Counted from the stretch's first letter, positions 36,233 through 46,744 are shown. The stretch is 64,000 bases of DNA from Microbacterium sp. 8M (GCF_902506375.1 NZ_LR733284.1:3162222-3226221), one strand, 5' to 3'. Program-made: numbers and translations. Notes: a model not told the origin generated them from the letters alone.

Positions 36233-37402
36233 GTGTCCGAGGCGATCCCGTCCGAACTCCCCGAGGAGTACCGCGAACTGTCCGCCACGGTGCGCGACTT
36301 CGCCGAGCAGGTGGTGGCTCCTGTCTCCGCTCAGCACGACCGGGAGCACAGCTTCCCGTACGAGGTGGTGGCGGGGATGGCGGAGCTGGGCCTGTTCGGC
36401 CTGCCCTTCCCCGAGGAGTACGGCGGCATGGGCGGCGACTACTTCGCGCTCTGCCTCGCGCTCGAGGAGCTCGCCAAGGTCGACCAGAGCGTCGCGATCA
36501 CCCTCGAGGCGGGCGTCTCGCTCGGAGCCATGCCGATCTTCCGTTTCGGCACCGAGGAGCAGAAGCAGCGCTGGCTGCCGTCGCTCGCGGCAGGCACCGC
36601 CCTCGGCGCCTTCGGTCTGACCGAGCCGGATGCCGGCAGCGATGCCGGACGCACCCGCACCACCGCGCGTTGGGAAGGATCGGCATCGGACGGCGAGTGG
36701 GTGATCAACGGAGCGAAGCAGTTCATCACCAACTCCGGCACCGACATCACCGCGTTCGTCACGGTGACGGCCGTCACCGGCGAGACCGACCGCGGCAAGG
36801 AGATCTCCACGATCATCGTGCCCTCGGGAACCCCGGGCTTCACCGTCGCGCCGCCGTACGACAAGGTCGGCTGGAACGCCTCCGACACGCACGGGCTGTC
36901 GTTCGACGACGTGCGCGTGCCCGCGGAGAACCTGCTCGGCGAGCGCGGCCGCGGCTACGCGAACTTCCTGCGGATCCTCGACGAGGGCCGCATCGCGATC
37001 GCCGCCCTCGCGGTGGGCGCCGCGCAGGGCTGCGTGGACGACGCGGTGCGCTACGCCAAGGAGCGCCAGGCGTTCGGCACCCACATCGGCGGCCACCAGG
37101 CCATCGCGTTCAAGATCGCCCGGATGGAGGCCCGCGCGCAGGTCGCCCGCCGCGCCTACTACCACGCCGCCGCGCTGATGCTGGCGGGCAAGCCGTTCAA
37201 GAAGGAGGCGGCGATCGCCAAGCTCGTCGCCGGCGAGGCCGCCATGGACAACGCCCGCGACGCCACCCAGGTGTTCGGCGGCAACGGCTTCATGAACGAG
37301 TACCGGGTGGCCCGGCACTACCGCGATTCGAAGATCCTCGAGGTCGGCGAGGGCACCACCGAGGTGCAGCTCATGCTCATCGCCCGCAGCCTGGGTCTTT
37401 GA
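36233..37402 (+). CDS. Acyl-CoA dehydrogenase (FadE19-like)
   Basis: A 389-residue FAD enzyme that introduces a double bond into an acyl-CoA. FAD-binding LTEPDAGSDAG near residue 130 and ATQVFGGNGFMNEY are present. The usual catalytic Glu is kept in EVGEGTTEVQ near the C-terminus, which argues against the isovaleryl-CoA type, where that Glu is replaced. In mycobacteria the AccA1/AccD1 cluster contains FadE19, the likely counterpart. GTG start with GAGGAG upstream. Shared operators link it to the carboxylase operon. Confidence 0.9.
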   Translation: MSEAIPSELPEEYRELSATVRDFAEQVVAPVSAQHDREHSFPYEVVAGMAELGLFGLPFPEEYGGMGGDYFALCLALEELAKVDQSVAITLEAGVSLGAMPIFRFGTEEQKQRWLPSLAAGTALGAFGLTEPDAGSDAGRTRTTARWEGSASDGEWVINGAKQFITNSGTDITAFVTVTAVTGETDRGKEISTIIVPSGTPGFTVAPPYDKVGWNASDTHGLSFDDVRVPAENLLGERGRGYANFLRILDEGRIAIAALAVGAAQGCVDDAVRYAKERQAFGTHIGGHQAIAFKIARMEARAQVARRAYYHAAALMLAGKPFKKEAAIAKLVAGEAAMDNARDATQVFGGNGFMNEYRVARHYRDSKILEVGEGTTEVQLMLIARSLGL

Positions 37403-37416
37403 GCCCCGGGCCCTGC

Positions 37417-37475
37417 TTCACAGCGCGCACTTGACCGCATCTGCCGGTCGGATCGAGCCATTTGCGCGCTGTGAA
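37417..37475. repeat. 59-bp inverted-repeat element
   Basis: Arms TTCACAGCGCGCA (37417-37429) and TGCGCGCTGTGAA (37463-37475) are perfect 13-bp inverted repeats, enclosing a smaller hairpin (GACCG 37433-37437, CGGTC 37445-37449). Not coding. It may fold into a cruciform or be a small dispersed element. Confidence 0.6.
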
Positions 37476-37511
37476 TCGGAACGCCCGGGACGGAACCGGG
37501 GCGATTGGCAG

Positions 37512-37539
37512 AGAATCTGCCCGAAATCGGGCAGATTCT
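37512..37539 (+). terminator. 28-bp palindrome, terminator or operator-like
   Basis: Perfect 13-bp arms (AGAATCTGCCCGA and its complement) around AA, followed by a weak T-rich tail (TGTTGTT). It lies between the acyl-CoA dehydrogenase gene and the small gene at 37575. Confidence 0.55.
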
Positions 37540-37574
37540 TGTTGTTGGGGAGCCGCGGTCCGCATACTCGACTC

Positions 37575-37835
37575 ATGACCGACGATGACCTGATCCACCG
37601 GATCGCGGCATCGACCGGTCTGCCGGCGAGCGTCGCCGCGCGGGTCGTCGACGACGTGCTCGCCTGGTACGACGAGCCCGTCGAGGCCTATGTGCGGCGC
37701 CGCCACGCCGAGCTGCAGCTCTACGGCACGCGCAACGCGGAGGCGTTCGCGCTCATCGCCGCGGAGCTCCGCGGCCGCCGGGTCGCGGCTCCGGAGCTGT
37801 CCGAACGGCAGCTGCGCCGCATCGTCTACGGCTGA
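37575..37835 (+). CDS. Small conserved-looking hypothetical protein upstream of glmS
   Basis: An 86-residue protein not recognised. It has no signal peptide or membrane segment. The sequence is helical and charged, e.g. LIHRIAASTGLPASVAARVV then RRRHAELQLYG. The last part reads LSERQLRRIVYG. Codon use matches its neighbours. It ends 48 nt before glmS and may be co-transcribed with it. Confidence 0.6.
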   Translation: MTDDDLIHRIAASTGLPASVAARVVDDVLAWYDEPVEAYVRRRHAELQLYGTRNAEAFALIAAELRGRRVAAPELSERQLRRIVYG

Positions 37836-37883
37836 GCGCGCCGCCGCCTTCTTCACCGCCACCGAACCCCTGAGGAGCTCCCC

Positions 37884-39704
<1,821 letters not shown>

Positions 39705-39725
39705 CCGGCGGCCCTTCGCCGCGCC

Positions 39726-39754
39726 CGCGGGACTCCGGGACACGCCGTCCCGCG
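39726..39754 (+). terminator. Hairpin after glmS
   Basis: CGCGGGAC (39726-39733) pairs with GTCCCGCG (39747-39754), 13-nt loop, 21 nt past the glmS stop. No T-tract; could be a GC-rich terminator. Confidence 0.4.
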
Positions 39755-39786
39755 CCCGGGCGGCGCTGCGGAGGGAGAATGGCTGG

Positions 39787-40959
39787 ATGAGCACGCCTCT
39801 TCTCACCTCCGGCCGGGACGCGGTCATCGTCGCCGCCCGCCGCACGGCCGTCGGCATCGGCAAGCCCGAGCGCGGCGTCTTCAGCGGCGTGCACCCGGTG
39901 GACCTGTCCACGCACCCGATCCGTGCGATGCTCGAGGACACCGGCGTGGATCCGGCGCTCGTGGACGACGTCCTGTGGGGCTGCGTGTCGCAGGTGGGCG
40001 AGCAGTCGTTCAACGTGGGGCGCAACGCCGCCCTCGCCGCGGGGCTGCCCGAGCACGTGCCCGGGATGACGATCGACCGGCAGTGCGGCTCCTCGCAGCA
40101 GGCGATCCAGAGCGCGGCCGCGGCGATCATCGCCGGCTACGCCGACGTCGTCGTCGCCGGCGGGGTCGAGGTGATGTCGCGGGTGCCGATGTTCTCCAGC
40201 GTCGCCGGCGCGGACCCCTACGGTCCGCTCATGCACGGGCGCTTTCCTGACCTGGGCAACCAGGGCGTGGGCGCGGAGCTCATCGCCGAGAGGTGGGGGC
40301 TCACCCGCGCCGAGCTCGACGAGTTCTCCGTGCAGTCGCACCAGCGCGCCGCCGCGGCGACGGCCGAGGGGCTGTTCGCCGAGGAGATCGTGGCCGTCCC
40401 GACCGCCGAGGGCGCCGTCACCGCGGATCAGGGCATCCGCGCGGATTCCACCGTCGAGCGGCTGGCGACGCTGCCGACGCCGTTCCGCGCCGATGGCGTC
40501 GTGACCGCCGGGAGCGCCTCGCAGATCTCCGACGGCGCCGCGGCCGTTCTCATGATGACGAGCGGCCGGGCGGCCGAGCTCGGGCTCACTCCGCTCGCAC
40601 GCGTGCACAGCGTCGCCGTGGTCGGATCCGATCCGATCCTCATGCTCACCGGACCCATCCCGGCGACGGCGAGGGTGCTGGAGCGGGCCGGGCTCGCACT
40701 CGACGACATCGGCGCATTCGAGGTGAACGAGGCGTTCGCCCCCGTCGTGCTCGCGTGGCTGCGCGAGACGGGCGCGGACCCGGAGCTCGTGAACCCGCGC
40801 GGCGGGGCGATCGCGCTCGGGCACCCCCTGGGCGCGTCCGGCGCCCGGCTGACCACGACGCTGCTGCACCACATGCGGCAGAACGGGATCCGCTACGGCC
40901 TGCAGACGATGTGCGAGGGCGGCGGCATGGCCAACGCCACGGTGTACGAACTGGTCTAA
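39787..40959 (+). CDS. Acetyl-CoA acetyltransferase (thiolase)
   Basis: A 390-residue type II thiolase. The three active-site motifs are complete: Cys100 in DRQCGSSQQ, His346 in ALGHPLGASG and Cys376 in MCEGGGMANA. Degradative and biosynthetic forms look alike. In this neighbourhood it could cleave acetoacetyl-CoA from leucine breakdown, but it is a separate transcript from the carboxylase operon. SD GGAGGGAG upstream of ATG 39787. Confidence 0.93.
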   Translation: MSTPLLTSGRDAVIVAARRTAVGIGKPERGVFSGVHPVDLSTHPIRAMLEDTGVDPALVDDVLWGCVSQVGEQSFNVGRNAALAAGLPEHVPGMTIDRQCGSSQQAIQSAAAAIIAGYADVVVAGGVEVMSRVPMFSSVAGADPYGPLMHGRFPDLGNQGVGAELIAERWGLTRAELDEFSVQSHQRAAAATAEGLFAEEIVAVPTAEGAVTADQGIRADSTVERLATLPTPFRADGVVTAGSASQISDGAAAVLMMTSGRAAELGLTPLARVHSVAVVGSDPILMLTGPIPATARVLERAGLALDDIGAFEVNEAFAPVVLAWLRETGADPELVNPRGGAIALGHPLGASGARLTTTLLHHMRQNGIRYGLQTMCEGGGMANATVYELV

Positions 40960-40972
40960 CGTCACTGCCGCC

Positions 40973-41044
40973 CGGTTCCCGAGCGAGCACGGCGAGACGG
41001 AGGACGCTCGGTTCCTGAGCGAGCGCAGCGAGACGAAGGACGCC
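40973..41044. repeat. Two tandem 36-bp copies of a dispersed-type repeat
   Basis: Copies at 40973-41008 and 41009-41044, both starting CGGTTCC, with GAGCGAGC and GGCGAGAC/AGCGAGAC cores, 31 of 36 bases identical. They fill the gap between the convergent thiolase and sbcC genes. Confidence 0.75.
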
Positions 41045-41059
41045 CGAGGACCGAGACCG

Positions 41060-44000
41060 TCAGGCGTCGATCACGCTCGGGCCGTCGGGGGTCGCCCGCA
41101 CGGTGATCTGAGCGGGGATCTGCTCCTGCATGGCCTCCACGTGGCTGATCACGCCGACGGTGCGCCCGCCGGCGCGCAGCTCGTCGAGGGTGCGCATGGC
41201 GACGTCGAGCGTCTCGCCGTCTAGGGATCCGAAGCCCTCGTCGATGAAGAGCGTGTCGAGCTGGATCCCGCCGGCGCGGGCGGTGACGACCTCGGCCAGG
41301 CCGAGCGCGAGGGCGAGCGAGCTCAGGAAGGTCTCGCCGCCCGACAGCGACTGCGCGGGCCGGGTCTGCCCGGTGAACGCGTCGAACACGACGATCCCCA
41401 GCCCGCTCGCCGCTCCTCGTGCGGCGCGGGCGTCGCTGTGCTGCAGCCGGTAGCGCCCGGACGACATGTCGGCCAGCCGCAGGTTCGCACTGGCGACGAT
41501 CTCCTCCAGCTCCGCGGCGAGCACGAAGGTCTCCAGATTCATCCGGTAGGTGTTGGCACCGCGCCCCGCCACGGTGTCGGCGAGCTGCTGCAGGATCTCG
41601 TGCTCCTCGGCCGCCGCCGCACCGCGCGCGTGCTCGGCGGCGGCAGTCTCGACGAGGGAGCGCAGTTGGCTCGCGGTCGCGTCCGCGCGGCTCGCGGCGT
41701 CGACGGCCGCGGTCCACGCCGTGCGCGCCTCGGCCTCGGCCGCCTCGTGCGGCGCGAGGTCGATCGGCTCGTCGGGGAGGGTGCGCAGCTCCAGCTCGAG
41801 CAGGATCGCGCGCTCCTTGGTGCGCTCGGCAGCGTGGGCGGTGATCCGCTCCTCGAGCGCCGCCTGTTCCGCGGCGCCGCGCAGCGCTGCGCGTGCGGCC
41901 GCCGGATCGTCGAACGGCGAGGCGGCGAGCGCCTCCTCCTGCTCGGCACGGGCGGCCGCCGCCGCCGTGGACCGGGCTTCGCGCTCCTCCACCGCGGCCG
42001 CGAGCGTCTGCGCTGCCGCGATGCGCGCGGAGGCGTCGTCGAGCCGGGCGGCGACGGTCGCGAATCCGCCGCGACCCTCACCCACCGCCTGTTCCGCAGC
42101 GGTGAGCTCCTGCCGTGCCAGGGCCAGCCGCTCGTTCGCGGTGGCGTGCTGGGCGGCGAGTGCACCGATCTCCGCCTCGAGCGCACCATCCTGCGCGCGC
42201 AGGGCCGTGAGGCGCCGCTCGGCGTCCTCGGCGGCGGCGCCGGCCGCCGAGGCCTCGTCACGCTGCTCCGTCGCCGCCGCCAGCTCCTGCTCCGCGACGT
42301 CGACGGTGCGTCCGTCGGCCCGGGCGGTGGCAGCCGCGAGCGCGGCATCGAGCGCGGCGAGCTCGGCCGTCGCCGTGCGCACCCGGTCGGCGGCGCGCTC
42401 CCGCGCCTCGGTAGCTTCTGCGACGTCGTCGGCGGAGACAGGATCCGCCAGCGCGGCGGGGCTGGGGTGCTCGGTCGAGCCGCAGACGCTGCACGCCTCC
42501 CCCGGCACCAGGGCTGCGGCGAGCTCGCCGGCCATCCCGGCCTCACGACGACGGCGCAGCTCCGCGGCGTGCGCGAAGGCCTCGGCCGCCTCGCGCTCCC
42601 GGGCGGCGACCGCCTGCACCGCCGCACTGCGCTGCTCGGTCAGTGCCGCGGCCTCGCGAGCGGCGGACAGGCGCGTCGTGGCCAGGGCCACCGCGGCTTC
42701 ACGATCGGGCAGACGGTCGGCGGCGCGGCGCAGACCGTCGCGCTCCGTGGACAGCGCCTCGAGGGCGGACGGCAGGGCCGCCCGTTCCTCCTCGCGCGCC
42801 GCCCGTGCCGACACGATCGCCTCCACCTCATCCCGCGCGGCCACCACGGCGGCCTCGAGGGTGCCGAGCCGATCCTCCGCCTCGGCCGCCTGCTGCCAGG
42901 CGCCGCTCGCGCGGATCAGCGCCGCGGCCCACTCCCGCAGCTCCGGCGCGGAGGAGCCGTCGGGCGCGCCCTCCTCGTCCGCGCTGACGGCGGCCCACGC
43001 GTCCGCGGCGACGGCGACGGCGGTCTCGGCCGCGGCGGCGCCGTCCACGGCGCGTTCCGCGGTGCTGAGCACGTGTCGCAGCGCCTCGGCGGCGCGCGCC
43101 TGCTCCAGCGTGCGGCGGTCGGCGGCGATCCGGTCGGCGGCGGCGTCGAGCGCGGCGAGCGCGGCGCGGGCGCGGTCCCGTTCGGCCTGGGCCGAGCGCT
43201 CCTCGCGCGCCACGGCGAGGGCCGTCGTCGCGGCACGGTGCGCCGCTTCCGCCAGGTCGCGTTCCTGGCGACGCTGCTCGGCACGGTAGTCGGCACGCGC
43301 GCCCGCACGGCGCAGGGCTTCGAGGCGCTCGTCGACGGAGGCGCCGGCGGCCTGCGGGGCACCGGCCGGGACATCGGCGCCGCCCAGGTCGTTCTCCGCG
43401 ACGAGCCGCTCCGCATCCTCGACGCGGGCGAGCACGGCCGCACGCCCGGCACCGAGGGCCTGCTCCGAGGCGCGACGGCGCTCGTCGAAGCGCGCCTGGT
43501 ACTCCTCGAACCGCCCGGTGCCGAACAACCGGCGCAGCAATGACTGGCGCTCCCGGCTGTCGGCGAGCAGGAACCGCGCGAACCGTCCTTGCGCGAGCAG
43601 GATCACCTGGAGGAACTGCTGCAGGTTCAGCTGCAAGATCTCGTCGAGCGCGTGCGCGACGTCGACCTCGCGCGCCGCGCGCCCGATCCACTCGCCGCCG
43701 GTGAACTCCTCCAGCGACACCGCCGAGGCCTGCTTCGTGAGCCCGCCGCCGCGCTTCGCGGGCCGCTGGTACTCGGGCGACCGCGTCACCCGGAACCGCC
43801 CCGCGACCGTGCTGAACTCGACGACCACCTCGGTCGGATCCGCCGGTTCGCAGTGATCGCTGCGCAGGCGCTTCTCACCGCCCTCGTAGCGCGGGACGTT
43901 GCCGTACAGTCCGAAGCACACCGCGTCGAGGATGCTCGACTTGCCTGCGCCGGTTCGCCCGCCGATCAGGAAGACGCCGTCGTCGGCGAAGGCGTCGAAG

Positions 44001-44062
44001 TCGATCGTCTGACGCCGCAGGAACGGCCCGAAGCCCTCGATCTCGAGGCGATGCAGTCTCAC
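41060..44062 (-). CDS. sbcC: Exonuclease subunit SbcC (SMC-like ATPase)
   Basis: A 1000-residue SMC-like ATPase that works with SbcD to open and cleave hairpins and blocked ends. Walker A GRTGAGKSSILDAV near residue 35, a zinc-hook CSVC around residues 523-526 between long Ala/Arg/Glu-rich coiled coils, signature LSGGETFLSSLALAL and Walker B LFIDEGFGSLD at the end. GTG start 14 nt after the sbcD stop, so the pair is one operon. Confidence 0.95.
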   Translation of the reverse strand: MRLHRLEIEGFGPFLRRQTIDFDAFADDGVFLIGGRTGAGKSSILDAVCFGLYGNVPRYEGGEKRLRSDHCEPADPTEVVVEFSTVAGRFRVTRSPEYQRPAKRGGGLTKQASAVSLEEFTGGEWIGRAAREVDVAHALDEILQLNLQQFLQVILLAQGRFARFLLADSRERQSLLRRLFGTGRFEEYQARFDERRRASEQALGAGRAAVLARVEDAERLVAENDLGGADVPAGAPQAAGASVDERLEALRRAGARADYRAEQRRQERDLAEAAHRAATTALAVAREERSAQAERDRARAALAALDAAADRIAADRRTLEQARAAEALRHVLSTAERAVDGAAAAETAVAVAADAWAAVSADEEGAPDGSSAPELREWAAALIRASGAWQQAAEAEDRLGTLEAAVVAARDEVEAIVSARAAREEERAALPSALEALSTERDGLRRAADRLPDREAAVALATTRLSAAREAAALTEQRSAAVQAVAAREREAAEAFAHAAELRRRREAGMAGELAAALVPGEACSVCGSTEHPSPAALADPVSADDVAEATEARERAADRVRTATAELAALDAALAAATARADGRTVDVAEQELAAATEQRDEASAAGAAAEDAERRLTALRAQDGALEAEIGALAAQHATANERLALARQELTAAEQAVGEGRGGFATVAARLDDASARIAAAQTLAAAVEEREARSTAAAAARAEQEEALAASPFDDPAAARAALRGAAEQAALEERITAHAAERTKERAILLELELRTLPDEPIDLAPHEAAEAEARTAWTAAVDAASRADATASQLRSLVETAAAEHARGAAAAEEHEILQQLADTVAGRGANTYRMNLETFVLAAELEEIVASANLRLADMSSGRYRLQHSDARAARGAASGLGIVVFDAFTGQTRPAQSLSGGETFLSSLALALGLAEVVTARAGGIQLDTLFIDEGFGSLDGETLDVAMRTLDELRAGGRTVGVISHVEAMQEQIPAQITVRATPDGPSVIDA

Positions 44063-44076
44063 GGAACGCGCCCCGG

Positions 44077-45249
44077 CTAGACGAGCGCCTCGGCGAGCGC
44101 GCGGTCGTCCAGCACCTCGCGGATCAGCTCCTGCTCACGCGGGCTCGCGCCGGCGCCGGCCCGCACGTGGGCGAGGAACGCGTCGATGCGCTCCTCATCC
44201 GTGACCGCGCTGCGGAGGCGCTCGCTGTACGAGCGCTCCTCACGCGCCGTCGTGACGAGGGGCTCGTGCTGCACCAGCGCGCAGAACGGGTACTTCTCCC
44301 GCAGCCGGCGCATCGGCTCGGTCTGCGGCAGGTCGTCGGTGTACACCGCGCACACCCAGTCCTCGGCGTGCGCCGCGACGAGGTCGGCGGAGAGGATCTC
44401 GGCGAAGGTGCCGGTGAGGGTGACGAGCCGGCGCGGGACCGGGAGCTCGAGCCACGTCGCCTCGACGGCTCCGGCGGCGTCGAGGTCGACGAGCCAGGAT
44501 CCGCGCGGCTTGTGCTGCTCGCCGAAGCTGTAGTGCAGCGGGGCGCCTGCGTAGCGGACCCGGTCGGTGAGCGCCTGGCGGCCGTGGATGTGCCCGAGCG
44601 CCACGTAGTCGAAGCCGTCGAACACCGACACCGGCACCATGTCGATGCCGCCCTGCCGGATCTCCCGTTCGAGGCCCGTCGTGGCGTCGACGCCCGCGGC
44701 GAAGCAGTGCGCGATCACGACCGAGCGGCCGGGATGCTCGGCGAGGCCGGCCCGCACGAGCTCCATGGCCCGTGCGACCGTCTGCGCCTGGGTGCGCAGG
44801 GGGCGTCCGTCCGCGCCGGCCGCGAACGCGGCGTGCCGACGGACGATCGCGGGCTCGAGGTACGGAACCCCGAAGAACCGCACCGGTCCGTCCGCATCCG
44901 CGATCGTGATGGGCTCGCCGACCGTGCGCGCGTTGGTGACCACGCGGATCCCCTCGCGCAGCAGCCGGGCCTGGAATCCGAGCCGGGCGGCGGAGTCGTG
45001 GTTGCCGCTCGTGACGATCACCTGCGCGCCCGTCTCGGAGAGCCCGACGAGCACGTCGGTGAGCAGGGTGTAGGCGTCGGCCGCCGGGGTGGCCGAGTCG
45101 AACACGTCGCCGGCGACGACCACCACGTCGACGTCGTTCTCACGCACCTGCGCGATGAGCGCGTCGAGCACCTCGGCGAGCGCCTCCAGGGTGGAATGCC
45201 CGTGGAAGCCGCGGCCGATGTGCCAGTCGCTCGTGTGCAGGATCCTCAT
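44077..45249 (-). CDS. sbcD: Exonuclease subunit SbcD (Mre11-type nuclease)
   Basis: A 390-residue Mn2+-dependent nuclease. Metal-site motifs in order: TSDWHIGR near residue 7, AGDVFDS near 49, SGNHDSAARLG near 85, and ALGHIHGRQAL after residue 200. The ATG at 45249 gives the standard N-terminus MRILHTSDWHIG; the frame is open 35 codons further but without family match. First gene of sbcD-sbcC. Confidence 0.95.
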   Translation of the reverse strand: MRILHTSDWHIGRGFHGHSTLEALAEVLDALIAQVRENDVDVVVVAGDVFDSATPAADAYTLLTDVLVGLSETGAQVIVTSGNHDSAARLGFQARLLREGIRVVTNARTVGEPITIADADGPVRFFGVPYLEPAIVRRHAAFAAGADGRPLRTQAQTVARAMELVRAGLAEHPGRSVVIAHCFAAGVDATTGLEREIRQGGIDMVPVSVFDGFDYVALGHIHGRQALTDRVRYAGAPLHYSFGEQHKPRGSWLVDLDAAGAVEATWLELPVPRRLVTLTGTFAEILSADLVAAHAEDWVCAVYTDDLPQTEPMRRLREKYPFCALVQHEPLVTTAREERSYSERLRSAVTDEERIDAFLAHVRAGAGASPREQELIREVLDDRALAEALV

Positions 45250-45378
45250 GCCGTCCACGCTACGGACGGGGTCCGACATTCCCGCCGAGGCGTGCCGACG
45301 GCGCCGCACCCCGGTGGAGAGGGCCGCCGCGGTCCTCGCGTAACAAAGCGTCACATCGAGGACGGACGCGTGTACGGC

Positions 45379-45687
45379 TCAGCGCACGCGGAGCAGATGC
45401 GCCCGTTCCGGGTGCGCGTCGAACCAGTCGGCGACGTACCAGCAGACCGCGTCGATGCGCCGGTCCCCGCGCCGGGCGATGTCGTCGACCGCGCCCTCGA
45501 CGACCCTGGCCGCGTAGCCGGATCCGCGGAAAGTCGGGATCGTGAAGGCCCGCGTCAGCGCGATCGTGCGCCCGTCGTCGTGATAGTCCAGCACGCTCAC
45601 GAGCACGCCGTCGCGGGTCAGCGTGTAGCGAGACGCGTCTGCTTCGCGGGTGAGCGCGAACCGGGAGGAGTGTGCAGTGGTACCCAC
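45379..45687 (-). CDS. Small YjdJ-type GNAT acetyltransferase
   Basis: A 102-residue mini-GNAT of the YjdJ group: the acetyl-CoA loop is TFRGSGYAARVVEGAVDD and the C-terminus ends in CWYVADWFDAHPE. Single gene, in the opposite direction to the Cys-rich ORF. Substrate unknown. Confidence 0.85.
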   Translation of the reverse strand: MGTTAHSSRFALTREADASRYTLTRDGVLVSVLDYHDDGRTIALTRAFTIPTFRGSGYAARVVEGAVDDIARRGDRRIDAVCWYVADWFDAHPERAHLLRVR

Positions 45688-45726
45688 GGGATCACGCTAC
45701 GCCCGGAGGGTGGGAGCCGGACCGTT

Positions 45727-45756
45727 TTGACATTGTTGGTCACCGTCGGTAATAAT
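45727..45756 (+). promoter_or_regulatory. Near-consensus promoter giving a probable leaderless transcript
   Basis: TTGACA at 45727-45732, 17-bp spacer, TAATAAT at 45750-45756. The start site predicted 7-9 nt further falls at or next to the ATG at 45764, so the mRNA would begin at the start codon with no Shine-Dalgarno. Confidence 0.75.
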
Positions 45757-45763
45757 CGGGCCC

Positions 45764-45865
45764 ATGACCACCAACGCACGCCCCATGTCCGCCCAGGAGG
45801 CGAACGGGACGACCGGGATGATGATGCCCGGTTGCGTTGGCATGTGTTGCCGAATGTGTCGCTGA
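45764..45865 (+). CDS. Cys/Met-rich 33-residue leaderless peptide
   Basis: ATG at 45764, 33 codons, TGA. The N half is polar (MTTNARPMSAQEANG). The C-terminal 15 residues are MMMPGCVGMCCRMCR, with 4 Cys and 5 Met. The promoter places the transcript start at the ATG, so it is probably leaderless, as described for short Cys-rich leader ORFs in mycobacteria. It lies 147 nt ahead of the winged-helix gene on the same strand. It could be a Cys-sensing attenuator peptide, a metal-binding peptide, or both. No homology search was possible. Confidence 0.6.
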   Translation: MTTNARPMSAQEANGTTGMMMPGCVGMCCRMCR

Positions 45866-46012
45866 AGCCACAACACCCCGCCTGACTCGCTCGTCGTGAT
45901 CTTCGCGAGCTGAGTCTCGAGCACCCATCCGCGTGCTCCTTCGCCGGCTCGCCGGTCTCATCGCAACACTCTGAGTCTCCGACTGACTCCTTCCTTTCAA
46001 GGACCCATCATC
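45866..46012 (+). promoter_or_regulatory. Leader between the Cys-rich ORF and the winged-helix gene
   Basis: 147 nt with small stem-loops: GAGCAC (45919-45924)/GTGCTC (45933-45938) and CCGGC (45944-45948)/GCCGG (45951-45955), plus repeated CTGAGTCTC. AAGGA precedes the ATG at 46013. No further gene seen. Could be an attenuator region. Confidence 0.4.
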
Positions 46013-46744
46013 ATGTCGAACACCGCCGTCCTCGAGCGTCCCCTCACCGTTCCCGCCGCTTCCCCCGCCGCCGCGCCGCGTCTGCACGCCGTGCCGCGCA
46101 CCCAGATCGACACCCCGGCGCCCGTCGTCGACGCGCCGCCGGCCCGCACCCCCCGCGGGTTCGCCCTCTACGTCGGCATCGACGAGCTCAAGGCCGCCAC
46201 GAACGGCGTGAGCCTGCCGCTGCTCGTGGACGCCCTGCGCCGCACCCTCGCCGAGCTCGCGCCCGACGCCGAGACCCACGCCACCGTCGCGCTCGCCCCG
46301 CAGGGCACGGGCGGCCGCGACCTCGACGTGGTGCGCCTCGCCCTGCACGAGCCCGGCGCGATCGCCCGTTCCAAGGCCGAGGCCGAGGAGCGCGCTCCGC
46401 AGGACGGCGGCGGTGTCGTCGTCGACATCTCCCGCAAGCGCGTCCTCATCGACGGCGAGTCCGCCGCGTTCACCTACAAGGAGTTCGAGCTGCTGCAGTA
46501 CCTGGTGCTGCGCGAGGGCTCGACCATCGAGCGCAGCGAGCTCGTCTCGGCGCTGTGGCAGACCTCCGACGAGGAGGCCCCCGGCGAGCGCACGATCGAC
46601 GTGCACGTGCGCCGTCTGCGCGCCAAGCTCGGCCGCTACGAGGACATCGTCCGCACCGTCCGCGGCGTGGGCTACCGCTTCGACCGGCACGCCGACGTCG
46701 CGATCCGCTACGGCGTGGGCACCCCCTCCCCCGACCGGTTCTGA
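46013..46744 (+). CDS. OmpR/PhoB-type winged-helix regulator without receiver domain
   Basis: A 243-residue protein. The C-terminal 100 residues are a Trans_reg_C winged helix (FTYKEFELLQYLV, ERTIDVHVRRLRAKLG, TVRGVGYRF). The N-terminal 130 residues lack the Asp-bearing receiver fold; they start with a disordered Ala/Pro-rich tail and a compact unknown segment (ALYVGIDELKAATNG, DALRRTLAELAPDA). So it is not a classical response regulator. It is downstream of the Cys-rich ORF and is likely on its transcript. Confidence 0.82.
   Translation: MSNTAVLERPLTVPAASPAAAPRLHAVPRTQIDTPAPVVDAPPARTPRGFALYVGIDELKAATNGVSLPLLVDALRRTLAELAPDAETHATVALAPQGTGGRDLDVVRLALHEPGAIARSKAEAEERAPQDGGGVVVDISRKRVLIDGESAAFTYKEFELLQYLVLREGSTIERSELVSALWQTSDEEAPGERTIDVHVRRLRAKLGRYEDIVRTVRGVGYRFDRHADVAIRYGVGTPSPDRF

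Noticed and set aside
37417..37475. glmS ribozyme
   Set aside because: No similarity to the known ribozyme core, and it is separated from glmS by another gene.
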